Below, in pieces: positions 23,770 to 35,734 of a stretch of DNA of 64,000 nucleotides. The stretch is from Panagrolaimus kolymaensis (lineage: Eukaryota; Nematoda; Chromadorea; Rhabditida; Panagrolaimidae), in contig JAJQJQ010000091.1 in NCBI GenBank assembly GCA_028622995.1, forward strand, positions 184,413-248,412, in the 5' to 3' direction. The translations under genes were made by a program, and so were the position numbers. Each line of letters opens with the position of its first letter. The stretch's first letter is position 1. The notes under the pieces were generated by a model. That model was not told where the DNA came from. It did not search any database and saw only the letters and a list, made by a program, of their open reading frames with translations.

Positions 23770-24138
23770 TTATTGTAAAACACAAAAAGTTAAATAAAAC
23801 TTTACCTTTAAAATGAATGAATTTCGAATTTCATCAAGCAATGAATCGCAACCAACTTCAGCAAGATCCGGTTTAAAATCATAATTCTTAAAATGGGAAT
23901 CAGTGTCGGATTTTAAAATATTTTTGCATGTTTCTGACGCATTTTCATATGTATCTTCGGTGTTGTCGGATGAAATCGCAATGAAACATTTAGATCCAAT
24001 GTAAGCTGTTCGATAGGGAAGCGAACGACAAACAATTTCCGCTGCACTTTGAGTTCCACGAGAATTAGGCAAATAAGAGTAAGAAGATACTGTAGCTGGT
24101 AAGAGAAGAAGCAAAACGATTGGAAACGCATACATCAT
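23770..24138 (-). CDS. Small secreted protein resembling the first half of a C-type lectin domain, possibly truncated
   Basis: This is an open frame of about 120 aa starting at MMYAFPIVLLLLLPATVSS (a clear signal peptide); an upstream in-frame ATG at 24168 also exists. After the signal come CRSLPYRTAYIGSKCFIAIS, TYENASETCKNI and DLAEVGCDSLLDEIRNSF. The order and spacing match the N-terminal half of a CTLD. The conserved C-terminal half is missing. A GTAAAG donor-like sequence follows the LLDEI region, but the sequence beyond is the 3' end of the opposing gene at 23735, so no partner exons fit. It is either a very short secreted protein or a 3'-truncated lectin. Confidence 0.5.
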   Translation of the reverse strand: MMYAFPIVLLLLLPATVSSYSYLPNSRGTQSAAEIVCRSLPYRTAYIGSKCFIAISSDNTEDTYENASETCKNILKSDTDSHFKNYDFKPDLAEVGCDSLLDEIRNSFILKVKFYLTFCVLQ

Positions 24139-24460
24139 CGTCACGCTTCGAAACTTGTTACAAAACAATAATGAAAGAAATTATTTCTAAACTTTTAGGA
24201 TTGAATTTCAAAAAGATGAGAAACAAACATTAAAATTTAGTTAGTTTTACGAGGTTCTCAAAATGGAGAATCATTTTTATGTCTTTTGTAAAAACTATAA
24301 CAAAAAGACGCAAAACAAGAAGAATTATAGTTGCTTTAAAATTCCTTTAAAAATCCAATAATACAATAACAAAGTTGCACAAATATAAAATTTATTAACG
24401 AAAACCAAGAAAATCAACAAATTTTCACAAAAGATTTTAACATGATAAACACTTGAAGAT
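24139..24460. other. Short intergenic gap, nothing recognised
   Basis: AT-rich. It contains the region downstream of the nol-9 stop at 24461 and upstream sequence of the lectin-like gene. Confidence 0.4.
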
Positions 24461-26672
24461 TTAACGAGCTCGATTTTGAAGAAAATGATTACGTTTGTGA
24501 GCACCGATAATTTTCAAAGGCATTGAAAGACGTCCAAAATCATTTGTGTTTGATCTTCTTCCGGTATGCATCAAATATGGAGCATGAGAGGTATTCTAAA
24601 ATAAAGCTTTTATGCGATACAAAAAAAAAAATAAAAAAATTTACTTGACTCTGGAAAATCCAATGTGGAGTATGAATATCATTGCCTAAAGCCAAAACAT
24701 TAACCCCTTCTAAGAATTCAGATTCAACTGGAGTAATAATGTATATCTTTTCTTTTTCAATTGAGATAGCCCTGACAAGTCCATAGCCGATACATTTGAA
24801 GAATGGTTTTGTTTCACGGTTAGCACTTTCAATTTTATAAGGCATATTTGGTTTACCACATAACTTTTCTCGTTTGAAAGCATCAGTAAATTGTTCAGGT
24901 ATTTTACAAAGAGCTACGGTAGACATGTTTAAAGCAGCCAAGTAACATCGATCAGAAACAAGATTTGAAGGATGAATGAAAATTCCAATGTTGCTAAAAG
25001 AAACCATGCGAACAGGTACTTCAGAAAATGATGCAACTTCAAGATTCATTGATTTTAAGAAGCACTGGGTGAAGTAACCCGTCATCGCCAAAGCACGAAG
25101 TTTAGGAGATGAGATTTTTCTGTCCATAGGAATAACATAACCTTGCTGATAGATAACAGGATTGAAATAATTTGGAGGCTGAAACAAAAGCCAAAAATAT
25201 AAGAAACAAGACAAGCAAAACATACAGTATACTTGGATCGATGATTGGTCAAAGAAAGTACACAACAAGGAGAAAAGATTCCTACAATATGATTCAATAT
25301 TTCATATCCAAAATCTGTAAAAAAAATTACATAAGTTATAAGCAACGGAGTAAAAGAGACATACCTTCAACCCAGCCTAAAGTATTAATAACTAATAAAG
25401 CATGAGGATCATCAGAAGTAATTTGGAAAAAATCAGTGAAACATTGCATAAGAATTGCTTTATAAAGATCGATATCAATTTCAGGAGTGACAGCACCATA
25501 ATAATAAGAATTATGAAATGTTCGCATTTGTGAAGCAAATGCAGCACCTAAAATATTAAACTGTGTGAATATTGTGGTAAAAGTTTAGCATACTTAAAAA
25601 TGGTTTTTCAACTTTCATAATTGATAATAATCCAGGCGGAGTGAATTCCGATTGACCAACATCACAATCCATGTAATAAAGAGTATAAGTTTCATTCGAT
25701 TTTGATGCCAAAAGTAAATTAGAGATGTACTTCGACATGGTGCTTTTGCCACTACCTTTAGGACCACAAATCATTCCAATAGTTTGTTTACCTAAAATCC
25801 AAATTAAAATTCTTAATCATAATCAAAAAGACGACATACAGGCTTCCCAATTTTTCAACAAAGTTATGCCAAATTTTTCAATACAAGGAGAATTTTGAGA
25901 TGATACAATTTCGCGGCTATTCTTTGTAATGTAACAGTATTTGGAAATTTCTTGAGGTTCAAATTCAGGTAAAGGTTTAAATATTTGCTATAAAAAATGT
26001 TATCAGCTTTTGAAGAATATTATAGTAATGACTTACCCATCCAGTAATGCTTTCAATATTCTTAATTTTAGTGTGAGGTTCTGTAACAACTATTGCAGCG
26101 GAATATCCTAAAGCTGTAATAGCTTCTTTGACAGGGCCAAATTTGATATCCAGCTAAAAAATACCATTAGAAAGGATATCAATAAATAGTAGAGACGAAC
26201 CGCAGCTAACCGCTTTTGGAGAATTTCTTCTCCGCCACCAGCAAGCAAAGAAACCAAATTTGTAGGAACATTAAAGATGATCTGGAAAAATATAAAAGTA
26301 GGTTTATTTTTTCTAAGTTTAACAACTTACAGGATTATGAGTTGATGATGGAACACAAACAGGAGTTAAAGCACTTTCATTAAAATCAGCCCCATCAAAG
26401 TTGAATCCCATCGTAAATACTCTTCCAGCTAAACATTGGAATTGAAAAGCTCCACCCAAATAAAGAGGCAACGTTTTATGAATCAAAATCACACGAAGTG
26501 TTGAACGACCAATTGTATTAGAGTAAAAAATTTTAGGCCTAAAATAATATTAAATATATTAATACGACAAAAAAAATATAATTTAGTATAAAAATTACCT
26601 CGCTGGCAATTGCTGTAATTGTGGTCGAATTTGAAGCGGTTGCATACTTGAAGAAGCTGGGACCGGTTGCAT
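24461..26672 (-). CDS. nol-9: Polynucleotide 5'-hydroxyl-kinase NOL9/Grc3 homologue
   Basis: Ten exons (26672-26599, 26538-26331, 26281-26201, 26153-26037, 25987-25840, 25791-25594, 25547-25365, 25314-25226, 25178-24645, 24595-24461) give 588 aa. Grc3/NOL9 phosphorylates 5'-OH RNA ends and acts with the Las1 nuclease in ITS2 processing of pre-rRNA in the nucleolus. Seen: an N-terminal beta-rich domain; Walker A GPKGSGKST near residue 220; DCDVGQSEFTPPG (the family's Walker B/lid element) near residue 255; and LLVINTLGWVEG. A C-terminal domain with GYGLVRAIS and VNVLALGNDIHTPHWIF follows. The start follows a TTTTCTGTAG acceptor-like sequence about 25 nt upstream, which could be a trans-splice site. 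The third donor is GTTCGT. The gene is the last of four same-strand genes spaced by about 0.4 kb. Confidence 0.9.
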
Positions 26673-27084
26673 AATTGATCCTATAAAGCTACAGAAAAGA
26701 TAAGGTAAACTTAAGAGCAGCGTTGAAAAACAAGGAAGATAAAAGCGGAAAAAACACGTTTTTTAGTGTTAAAAAAATCAAAGGTGATAGCATAAAAAAT
26801 GAAAATTTATTGAAAGCAAAGATTTACAAAATCTCGAAGAAGAAAAGAAAAGAACAAAAGTTTTAAATTTTGTGGAACGCGCCTTTTCGCTTCCGAAGCC
26901 AATTTTTTGTGTGAACTTTTTCTTCTCAAAAAAATTTTAGGCTACCATCCAATTTATTTTAAGACTTTCGTCCTCTTTTTTATTATTATTTAGTTTAACA
27001 TATTTAGTTAAAAAAAATAGATTATCATGCGTTTGATATCCATTAAGAAAGTGAGATCATCTTTTTAGGTTAATTGATACCGGG

Positions 27085-28913
27085 TCAAGCTGCAATGGAT
27101 TCATTTGTTGGAGGAACAGAAATATCGGCAAGAGTCAGAAGCACATCGTAAAAAGATGGACGTTGTAATCTCTCTTTATGAGAACACATTAAAGCCAACT
27201 CAATAAACTTTTGAAAACTTTCAGTACAAAAATCTAAAAAAAATTGTTTTACTTTCGTCTTTGCAGCATTATATTGTATAAAGTTAACCTTGAATAAGTT
27301 TCTTATCAACAAGAATTTCAACGATTTTTTGTGATCCTGCTTCTTTATTCTCTTTCATTTGTTTTGAAACAAAATCAACTAAACCCGGTGGAGTTCTTGA
27401 ATCGGAATAAGCTCTCAATCCTGTGCCAATTTCAAGAAGGACAACACCAAAACTATATACATCCAATTTGGTTGATAGTATTTTATTTGAAATAAATTCT
27501 GGTGGAAGATATGCTAAAGTTCCTTTGATGTGTGATGCAATTAAAGGAGCTTTTTCATCCACACCAAATTCTTCTTGTCCGTCACGGGCGAGCCCAAAAT
27601 CACCAAGTTTTGGTTCCATGTGTTTATCCAAAAGAATGTTAGCGGATTTAACGTCTCCATGAATAATAGGTGCTTTGCCAATACTATGAAGGAAATGAAG
27701 GCCACATGAAACACCTTGAGCGATTTGAAATCTAGCTATCCATGAAAGAGGGGCACTGCCTTTCTAAACAATAAAGAGGTTAGAAAAAACCGCAAATAAA
27801 ACAAAGAATACTCGACAAAGTAAGCGATCTTCCAATGAACCATTAGCCATATATTGATAAACCAAGCATGGTTCGGGTCCATCGAGGGAATATCCATAAA
27901 GGGAAAGAATATTATCATGTCTGAATTTTGCTAATGTTCGAAGCTCTTGTAAACTTTGTCGCAATCGCTCTTTTTCATTCTGAAAATTCTCAAATCTTCA
28001 TACACTAATCTAAAGCTTGAAAAAGAGAAACTCACAGCTCTTCCGCTATCTTTTTTTGCTTGAATTCGCTTCACTGCGACAAATAAATGCTTCCATTGAC
28101 CTTTGTATACGATACCATAACCTCCTACAAAACGAGGAATTATAACATCAAAAACTAATTAAAAATAATTAAAAACCTTTTCCTAAAATATTTTCAATAG
28201 CAAAATTATTTGTTGCATCCAAAATTTCTTGATATTTTACTGCAAGGGTATTTTGTAAATCGTTTACAACTGAACCACTCCCTCCAGCTAATTCTCTACA
28301 AATATCTTAATAATCAAAAAGCTTTAAATTTTTAATAATAAAAACACACGTTTCAACATCGCCAAGAGTTGACCAACTTGATTGAGGCGCTTTCTTTGAA
28401 TATACCGAAACTGAGGGAGTTGTTTGATGAGTTGAAGGTTTAACAAAACTCGAACCACTAGTGGAAATATTATTTTTTGGATTTGAAATAACATCAGGAA
28501 GTGTAAGGCAATCTGTTTCAAGCATATGTAAATCGGGTTCAACTTAAAGTAAAGAAAACTAGTTATTAAAAAAATGAGTAAAAACTAACCATATTCTTTT
28601 ATAAGTTTCATACATTTAATCATTTTTAATCTTGCAAAAACTTTATATAAATCATTTATTGTGTATCCTTTACTTCCCCAAATACGTAATAAAGATTCTG
28701 TTGGACGCAAAGGATCTCGTAATTTTCTGCAATCATCAATATCTGTATCAGCAATGCCTGGCATGGTCAATGCTAAAAGAAAAATATCCAATGTTTATAT
28801 TCAAAATCCATGATTAACATACCAACATCTTCCCAAATATTGCCCGAATCTAACATCGATCCTAAATCTAATACTATTTTTGTTGGAAGTTCAAATACAT
28901 ATGTTATTGACAT
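27085..28913 (-). CDS. pik-1: Pelle/IRAK-type death-domain serine/threonine kinase
   Basis: Eight exons (28913-28823, 28772-28590, 28542-28350, 28295-28177, 28124-28036, 27979-27812, 27763-27289, 27233-27085) give 488 aa. Seen: an N-terminal death domain (about residues 5-90, ending GYTINDLYKVFARLKMIKC), a Ser/Thr-rich ProST-like linker and a kinase domain from about residue 180. The kinase has the glycine loop GKGGYGIVYKG, catalytic lysine VAVKRI, the catalytic loop HGDVKSANILLD, LGDFGLAR and the IRAK-type GTLAYLPPEF. The HGD form instead of HRD is also found in IRAK1. Known: IRAK/Pelle kinases act below Toll/IL-1/IL-17 receptors, and nematode PIK-1 acts in IL-17-type signalling. All catalytic residues are present, so it should be active. 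Confidence 0.92.
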
Positions 28914-29269
28914 TTTTTTAGGAAAAAGTAAAAAAGAATGTAGGCTTTGAATAAAGTGTTTGTAAAAACATTTCTTTTTAGTAACTAGCATTAAACCATA
29001 TATTGCCATATTACATACATACATAGAAATACACCATATGAGGATAATTATGTTGCTTTTTTAAACCATTGTTTTTTAGATGTGGTTAGTCAGAAATTAA
29101 ATTACAATAAAAATGTTTATGTTTTATCTATGATATTGCAATGTACAGTAGAAAATATAAATGTAAAAATCGTAGAAAGCTTTTATTTAAATTTTTATTT
29201 AAGTATAATTTTACATATTTTATACATGATAATATCAGGCAAGTAAATACCGTGTTTTTTAAAAGATGA

Positions 29270-32108
29270 TTAAACTTCTCTCAAATATGTAAGTAAATCT
29301 TTTTTAGTTACAATTCCAACCAATTTTCCTCTTTCAGTTACCAGAACTTGACGTAATCCTAATTTTGCAAACATTTCTGCAACTATTTCCACTTTAGAAA
29401 GTGGCGAAACACAAATGGGAGCCTAAACTTATTCATTGTCTTTATTGTTAATAATTTCAAATCCTTACCACATCAATAGTATTTATCCATCGAAGTTCTC
29501 TCCCTGTAAGAACTTCGGTTCCAAATGCAACAGGTGTGGTAAAATCAATTCCTGCTGCTTCAGCAAAATTAGATTGTAAATTTCTTCTAAAAATTTGTTT
29601 TAAATATGCTTGCTTTAAAAAAAGGGAAGACAAACCGATCACAAAATCCAACAACTAATTTACTTTCCAATGATTCAACGACGGGAAAACCGCAATATGA
29701 TGTTTCATTTAATATTTGATCAAGTTCATTAATTGTCATTCCATTTTGTCGAAGAACTATTAATGGTTCAGTTTTTCGCTGTCTTGCAAGTAAATCATGA
29801 ATCTCAGAATCGCCATCTTCTTTACTTTCTTTATTATCCAAAAAAGGAAAATTATTGAGTTCAATTTGGGCATCATAAATTCCCTTAAAACGAAATGCTT
29901 TATTTTAGAATTTTTATTATGGCTAAAATATTGTATATTATTACCATGGGATATGTAGCATCTCCAACCCATTTAGCAATCATAATTGCAGTCATTGTTG
30001 GAACAACAAAATCAATACTTCCTGTTAATTCAAACATAATTATAACTAATGTAACGGTCATTCTCATAATTCCACCTAATAAAGCTGCAGCTCCTACAAT
30101 TGCATAAAGTCCAGGCATAACACAATCTTCTCCAACTTTGCAAAAAGGTTGAGAGCCTTCATAAATCTAAATTTCAGAGTGATAAAATTTAATAAACAGA
30201 ACAAAAAAAAAACAAGAAATACCATAAACTTTTTAGCAAAGCTTTGAGTTATTAAACCAATAATTCTTCCAATTAAAGCTCCATTGGCGATATTTGGGAC
30301 GAACAATCCGGCTGGCACCTTAAGACCGGCCGTGATCACAGTTAAGCAAAACTTCATAAAAAGTGCTATCACAAGTTGGGTAAACACATGCTAAAAAATT
30401 TGGTTTATAAACATGAAATTTTTGTAATCGACTTACATCTTCTTCTTCGGGATAATTGTAACAATATTCGGGTTTATTATTTGTGCTACAATCATTAAAC
30501 ATCTAAAATTGCGATCACTTTTTAAAAAGCTTTTAATGGGTAATAAATAAACAAACTTGTCGAATTAAAGATGCTGAAGAAATTTTAGTGAATGGATTAC
30601 CATATGCTAAAAGGGATGTAATAAAGGCCACACATACAACTTCGGTTAAAGGATATTTTTTGATTATTGAATTTGCACGATATCGATTAAGCTTCATATT
30701 TAGGCTATAAAAATTTGGTTATGCTTGTAAGTAAAAAAAGCTAAATGATACCGTATGAAAGTACTTCCAAGAAGACCACAAACAACTCCAAGTAAAACAA
30801 ATGAAAATAGTTCGGGAACTATCCAACGTTTTGTATGTTCAACATGATAAAGCGATGACAATGTATTTCCAAATGGATTAAAAGCTCGAACAGATAAACC
30901 CGCAACTAAAGCACAAAAGAATGATCGCCAAAGGGTTTTAAATGTAAAATAATATGATGCTTCTTCGATGCTACAAATAATTTTTATGAGTAAACTTTTA
31001 TTTCTAACAAATTCTTACCTAAACATAATACCGCCTATTGGAGCTCCAAAAGCTACAGATAAAGCAGCAGCAGTTGAAGCACTTAAAATTTCACGCTTTT
31101 TTGCTTCATTTTTTGCATATTTTGGAAACCATCGTGAAACAATATTTCCAATACACGAAGATACATGAACGGCAGGTCCTTCTTTTCCAAGACATAATCC
31201 ACTAGCTGAAGAAAGAGCAATGCCAATAGTTTTTCCAATGAATGTACGAATTCCAAGATATCCCTATATATATTAGAGAGTTAAAAAAGAAATTCTTTAT
31301 GGCTTTTTATAAATATTATCGAAGTGTCACCTTACCCTAATTACAAAACCCGACATGATACATTTAATTTCAGCTATACCCGAACCAGCTGCATATGGAG
31401 CAAATTTCACTACCAAACATCCAGATAAAAAAGCCATGGCAATGGAAGATAGAATATAAAAAGAAAAATCAACAATAAAATGAAAATAACTGTGAGGTTT
31501 AGTTTCAAGAATTTGAGCCCATGTTTGCCATGTCGTACAATTCTGAACTGAATCAAAATGAGAGCAACAATGTTCATGATCCAACCAAAAATGATTTGTA
31601 CAAAATCCAAGCTAAAGTTTATCCATTTTATTTCCATTTAAAAATTTTCAAAGAAATATAAAAACAAACTTTAAAATCACTAAGCCATCCTTCACTAACA
31701 TCAATGAAAGCTGCGGTAATACCCGTTAATATTCCAACTGTAAAAACACAAGCCCAACCCGAACCAGAATCTAATCGAAATTTTAACCAATGCCAAAATG
31801 ACTGCCATTTTTCTGATTTTAAATTTTTTTGCCTTTGTCGATCTTTAGCTAATTCAAGAGGCCAATCAATTGTAGAAAAATTTGAATATTTGCTTAAATT
31901 TTCTAAGATTGTTTCAAGCTATTAGATATTGAAGTAAAACAAACCTCTTATTTTTTGTATGAATCATACGATTTCGTGAGATTGAAACGTCACTGTCTGA
32001 TTCAATTATCCGAACGTCATCCTCCTCGTCACAAATATTTCGTGGTTGCTGTTGGCTTGAATATGGGAAAAATGCGTTAAAATTTCCATTGGGTTGAGTT
32101 CCACTCAT
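29270..32108 (-). CDS. clh-5: ClC-3/4/5-type chloride/proton exchanger with CBS domains
   Basis: Twelve exons (first 32108-31945, last 29422-29270) give 749 aa. Seen: an acidic cytosolic N-terminus, the family motif YSNFSTIDW before the first helix, and the anion-path signatures GSGIAEIK (near residue 210), GKEGPAVH with the gating glutamate (near 248) and [21 protein letters not shown]. Next come [16 protein letters not shown] with the pore tyrosine, and two C-terminal CBS domains ([31 protein letters not shown]). The signature set places it in the endosomal exchanger branch rather than plasma-membrane channels. Known role: electrical shunt and chloride loading during acidification of endosomes and lysosomes. 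Four of its introns use a GTTTGT donor. The intron 1 acceptor was placed at 31893 because only that choice keeps the frame. Confidence 0.9.
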
Positions 32109-32481
32109 TTTAAGAAGAATAAAAAATATTAATCACACATAAAAACAGATGACTAGATTTGGTTGAGTAAACTTTAAAAAAAACAAATATGTCCAAAAAA
32201 ATAGACAGCGATCGATGAGAATGGGGAATTACGAAAAAAGAGAGCACGCGCAATCCTCCATTAAAAGTTAGTCGTTCAAAGTACGCACAAATATATGAGC
32301 GCATGAAATTGTAAACGTCAAAAGACCATAAACAAAAAACTTTACTAGGCAAATTTAAATTTGAACAAAAAAAAAATAACAACTTTAGAAATCTTCAAAA
32401 CAAAAATAAGCAATGGAAAGACATAAAATCAAGCAAAAAGAAATAAAGGCAGGTTCCACCAGGAGAGATTTCGGTATCACA

Positions 32482-34724
32482 TCATTGAGAACAGACCAAA
32501 TTACCATAATAAGCAGTCAAAGCTTTTATTTTATTATTGAGGACATTATGTTCAACTTCAACTTTATGAGAATCGGTATCACCAGCTATTTCTAATAACT
32601 AAAAAATAATAATAAAAATTATGATACAGTAACAAATAAAAAATTTTACTTACCTGTTTAGAAGAGGTATTTCTAGGAAGAAAATAAGCAATATTTTGTG
32701 ATATTTTCAATGCAACGCGGAAGATATCAAAACCATCGGGTACACAAGAATTTAATTCAAAAACTTGTTGATGAAGATATTCAGGACCGCCCCAAGGTGG
32801 CGACAAAAATATATTATCAATTGGAAGCATGCCGCCATTTGGACGTGATTGACGCGATTGACAAAATGATTTTGCAATATGATAAAAATTTCCACAAATA
32901 AAAGTAATTCGATCTTCAACACCATAAACTTTAGCATTTTGACGAGCGCAACGAAGTTTGATAGGATCCATATCAATTGCATAAACAAGAGCACCACGAC
33001 GAGCAAATTGGATAGCATTTCCTCCAACACCAGTAAAGGCATCAAGAATGACACAATTTTTGCGCTGGACCATTCGATCAGCTATATGCTCAGCAATCAA
33101 TTCAGGTGTAACAGAAAACCATCCTTCTTCATCCATTAAAATACCATCATTCAATTTTGAAAAGAGGCGATAACGTTGATGCCAATATTTTAACAATTTC
33201 TAAAAAGAGCAATTATAGAATAGATAATAAATGAATCATATAATTGCCTACATGATTAGTTCCAAAGATAGTAATAGCATTTTTAGCAATTAACTTTGCA
33301 TCACGTACAGGATCAAAAGAAAAGTCAAAGTTTTTGAGATCAGTTTCATTTTTCTTCGCTGGTACAGTTTCTGTTCCACCAGGAGCATCAAGATCAAAGT
33401 CATTGGAATGTAAAGAATAATTTTTTCGTTTAATTTTTCCAAAATAAACTGGTTCATGTTGAGTGAACTTTACAGACTTAAATGGATCTAAAACTTCTTC
33501 TCTAAAAAGATAGGGTAATCAATACTCAAAAAATCAAAAACAACGAACCCTGTTTTTGGACGTTCAAACACACCATCTTTATTTTTTGCACAAATGTTGA
33601 AGCCAGAAACATAGGAAAATTGATGTAACTAAAAAATATTAGAATGTTGATATGAATACAGACATATAAGGAAAATTGAATCATACTTTTTTGGAAAACA
33701 TTTCTGCACGATTTCTTGATTGCAATAAAGTAACATTAGTAATATCTCGTCCAATAAGTTCTTTGACTTCTTCTGGTGTTTTAGGCGATGATGGCCCATC
33801 ACCTCTGCCATCTAAAGGTTCACCACGTCCAAAAACAAAGTCACGAAAATACTGAAAGAAAAAGAAGGGAATAATAAAAACATAGTTAAACATACTTCAA
33901 TCTTACGATGATCTTTCAACAAATCCAAGCAACGATTTACAGCAGAATTCAAAGCATTCGCGAAATTTGTTTTATTCACATCAGCTTCTGGGCCCAAATT
34001 TACGAGTTCTTCAACACCGTTTACAAACATCTTTCCAAAGGTTTTCCAATATGTATCAAAGTTCAAATCTTTACGCTTTTCTTTTGGTGCATTTCTTCGA
34101 CGTTTGCCAGCTGGTTTAGCAGGAGCCCCAAAAGATGATGGTAAACCCATAGCAATTTTATCTGCAGCGTCAGGATCTATGTATTCTTCTTCAGCTAAAA
34201 ATGAATATAAAATTATTAATAATGTAAAATAATTTCTTACATGACTTGTTTTCTTCAGAGCGATCGTTATTGTAACAAGGAAAATCTAATTCGCTGCGTT
34301 CGGAAGTTGTTGAAGGTGAATCAGCAATTTTCAGTTCTCCAAGTTTATTATCAAATTCAGAAGTCCACTTTTCGGTATCGCTAAAAACTTTGTGTTAGAA
34401 TTTATAAGATGAATAGCAAAAAACCATTACTCAAGATAAACTTTAGTAAATTTCGCGTGAATTTTTTTCTTATCAGATGATTGAAGATCAGCTTCGAGTA
34501 AAATTTCCCAATCAAATATAAACTCTTTGTGTTTAGATTCCCAATCCATCGAACAACGTTGAGCCACTTTTATTGCCTAATAAATGGATTACGTATAAAA
34601 AATGGGAGCAATAACAAACAATAAAAAAAAATTGATGGAAAACAACAAAAAAAATTTCATGATGAACAATTTTTTTTTCAGTGTAGCAACATGCCCAGGT
34701 TGGCATTGCGTGTTCCAGTGTCAT
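32482..34724 (-). CDS. tgs-1: Trimethylguanosine synthase (cap hypermethylase)
   Basis: Nine exons; exons 2-9 are 34576-34431, 34380-34241, 34194-33896, 33851-33687, 33628-33549, 33501-33252, 33199-32654 and 32598-32482 and give 580 aa. Exon 1 starts at or upstream of 34724 and its donor is uncertain (near 34647 or 34668). TGS1 converts the m7G cap of snRNAs, snoRNAs and nematode spliced-leader RNAs to 2,2,7-trimethylguanosine. Seen: MGLPSSFG, WFSVTPELIAEHIA, SAM motif DAFTGVGGNAIQFA, AIDMDPIKL, the catalytic SPPWGGPEY and the terminal VEVEHNVLNNK. The C-terminal 250 residues match the methyltransferase core closely. The Tc5-like element ends 29 bp upstream of the present ATG and appears to have split the original first exon. 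Confidence 0.92.
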
Positions 34725-34750
34725 AATTTCTCGAATTGAGATAAAGCAAC

Positions 34751-34753
34751 TGA
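34751..34753 (+). repeat. Left TNA target duplication (TGA) of the Tc5-like element
   Basis: The left flank reads C-TGA before CAAGGG and the right flank CCCTTG-TGA-G (39039-39041). The empty site would be CTGAG, matching the CTNAG target and TNA duplication known for Tc4/Tc5 elements. Confidence 0.85.
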
Positions 34754-35095
34754 CAAGGGACCTACCAGACATGTAACTTCGTGTCGCTTAACGTTCCTCT
34801 ATTAAATGATAGATCCTGTATTTTTATAGTTGGAGCCGGAGTAACTTTTCCCCACCGATTCAAATGTTTGAAAATTTTTAACTATAAAGTTTGAATTAAA
34901 ATGCCACTTTCCTTATAAGCTCTTTTGGCAAACAATGATTTGTTGACTTTATGGCGCAATGGTTATTGCTTTTGCCTTTGATCCGAAGGTTTCAAGTTCG
35001 AAGCCTGTAGGGTCAAAAATTCATTTTTGACTTTTTTTACTTTTGTTATTTGACATTTCTCAATTAATTTTTTTTGTGTTAATTATTTCACTTTA
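34754..35095 (+). repeat. Left terminal inverted repeat of the Tc5-like element
   Basis: 342 bp, paired with 38697-39038 in inverted orientation. It starts CAAGGGACC and ends in ATTATTTCACTTTA. Confidence 0.9.
34945..35014 (+). other. tRNA-like sequence in the left terminal repeat
   Basis: About 70 nt with an A-box-like TGGCGCAATGG, a B-box-like AGTTCGAAGCC, an acceptor-like stem (GACTTTA pairing with TAGGGTC, including G-U pairs) and an anticodon-like stem-loop (GCCTT-TGATCCG-AAGGT). The T arm is irregular and position 33 is G rather than T. It is more likely a tRNA-derived or tRNA-mimicking sequence than a functional tRNA gene. Confidence 0.35.
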
Positions 35096-35182
35096 ATATG
35101 GTTGCCACTATAAGCTCATTGTTGACCGTGCCGAGACCCAACAACTTTTTTTTTTCAGTTTTCGATGAAGTTCATGTTTGGG

Positions 35183-35734
35183 ATATGGTTTTTAATTATT
35201 TTTGTAATCAAATACATAATTTGGAGATGATAAGGAAGCTATTGATACCCAATTTCATCGAGACTGGTAATGATTTTGCCGATTTACGCCCAATTTTAAC
35301 TTCAAAAGCCTACTAGTTGGTCCAGACCTATCAGAATTAAAATCTGTCTATCCAGGCTTATTCCCCACATAGTCATGAACCTCCCAACTTGACACTTTCT
35401 CATAATTCTTGAAATTCGCGGAGATTCACGCATTTTAGTGCAAGGTATAGGTGCAAGTAGACACATTCCTTGCACTAAAATGCGTGAATCTCCGCGAATT
35501 TCAAGAATTATGAGAAAGTGTCAAGTTGGGAGGTTCATGACTATGTGGGGAATAAGCCTGGATAGACAGATTTTAATTCTGATAGGTCTGGACCAACTAG
35601 TAGGCTTTTGAAGTTAAAATTGGGCGTAAATCGGCAAAATCATTACCAGTCTCGATGAAATTGGGTATCAATAGCTTCCTTATCATCTCCAAATTATGAA
35701 TTTAATTACAAAAATATAAAAAACATTACCATAT
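35183..35734. repeat. Near-perfect internal palindrome in the Tc5-like element
   Basis: Arms at about 35183-35445 and 35468-35734 surround a 22-nt loop (35446-35467). The inner 230 bp of each arm look identical by eye, with only the outer ends showing indels. Transcription through it would give a long double-stranded RNA hairpin. No flanking target duplication was found, so it may be an internal duplication or a nested foldback insertion. Confidence 0.8.

Noticed and set aside
34945..35014. A functional tRNA gene
   Set aside because: The T arm is irregular, position 33 is not T and several stem pairs are G-U; kept only as tRNA-like.
35098..35316. 72-codon frame in the left part of the transposon
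   Set aside because: It lies across the arm of the internal palindrome, has no recognisable motif and no splice partner.
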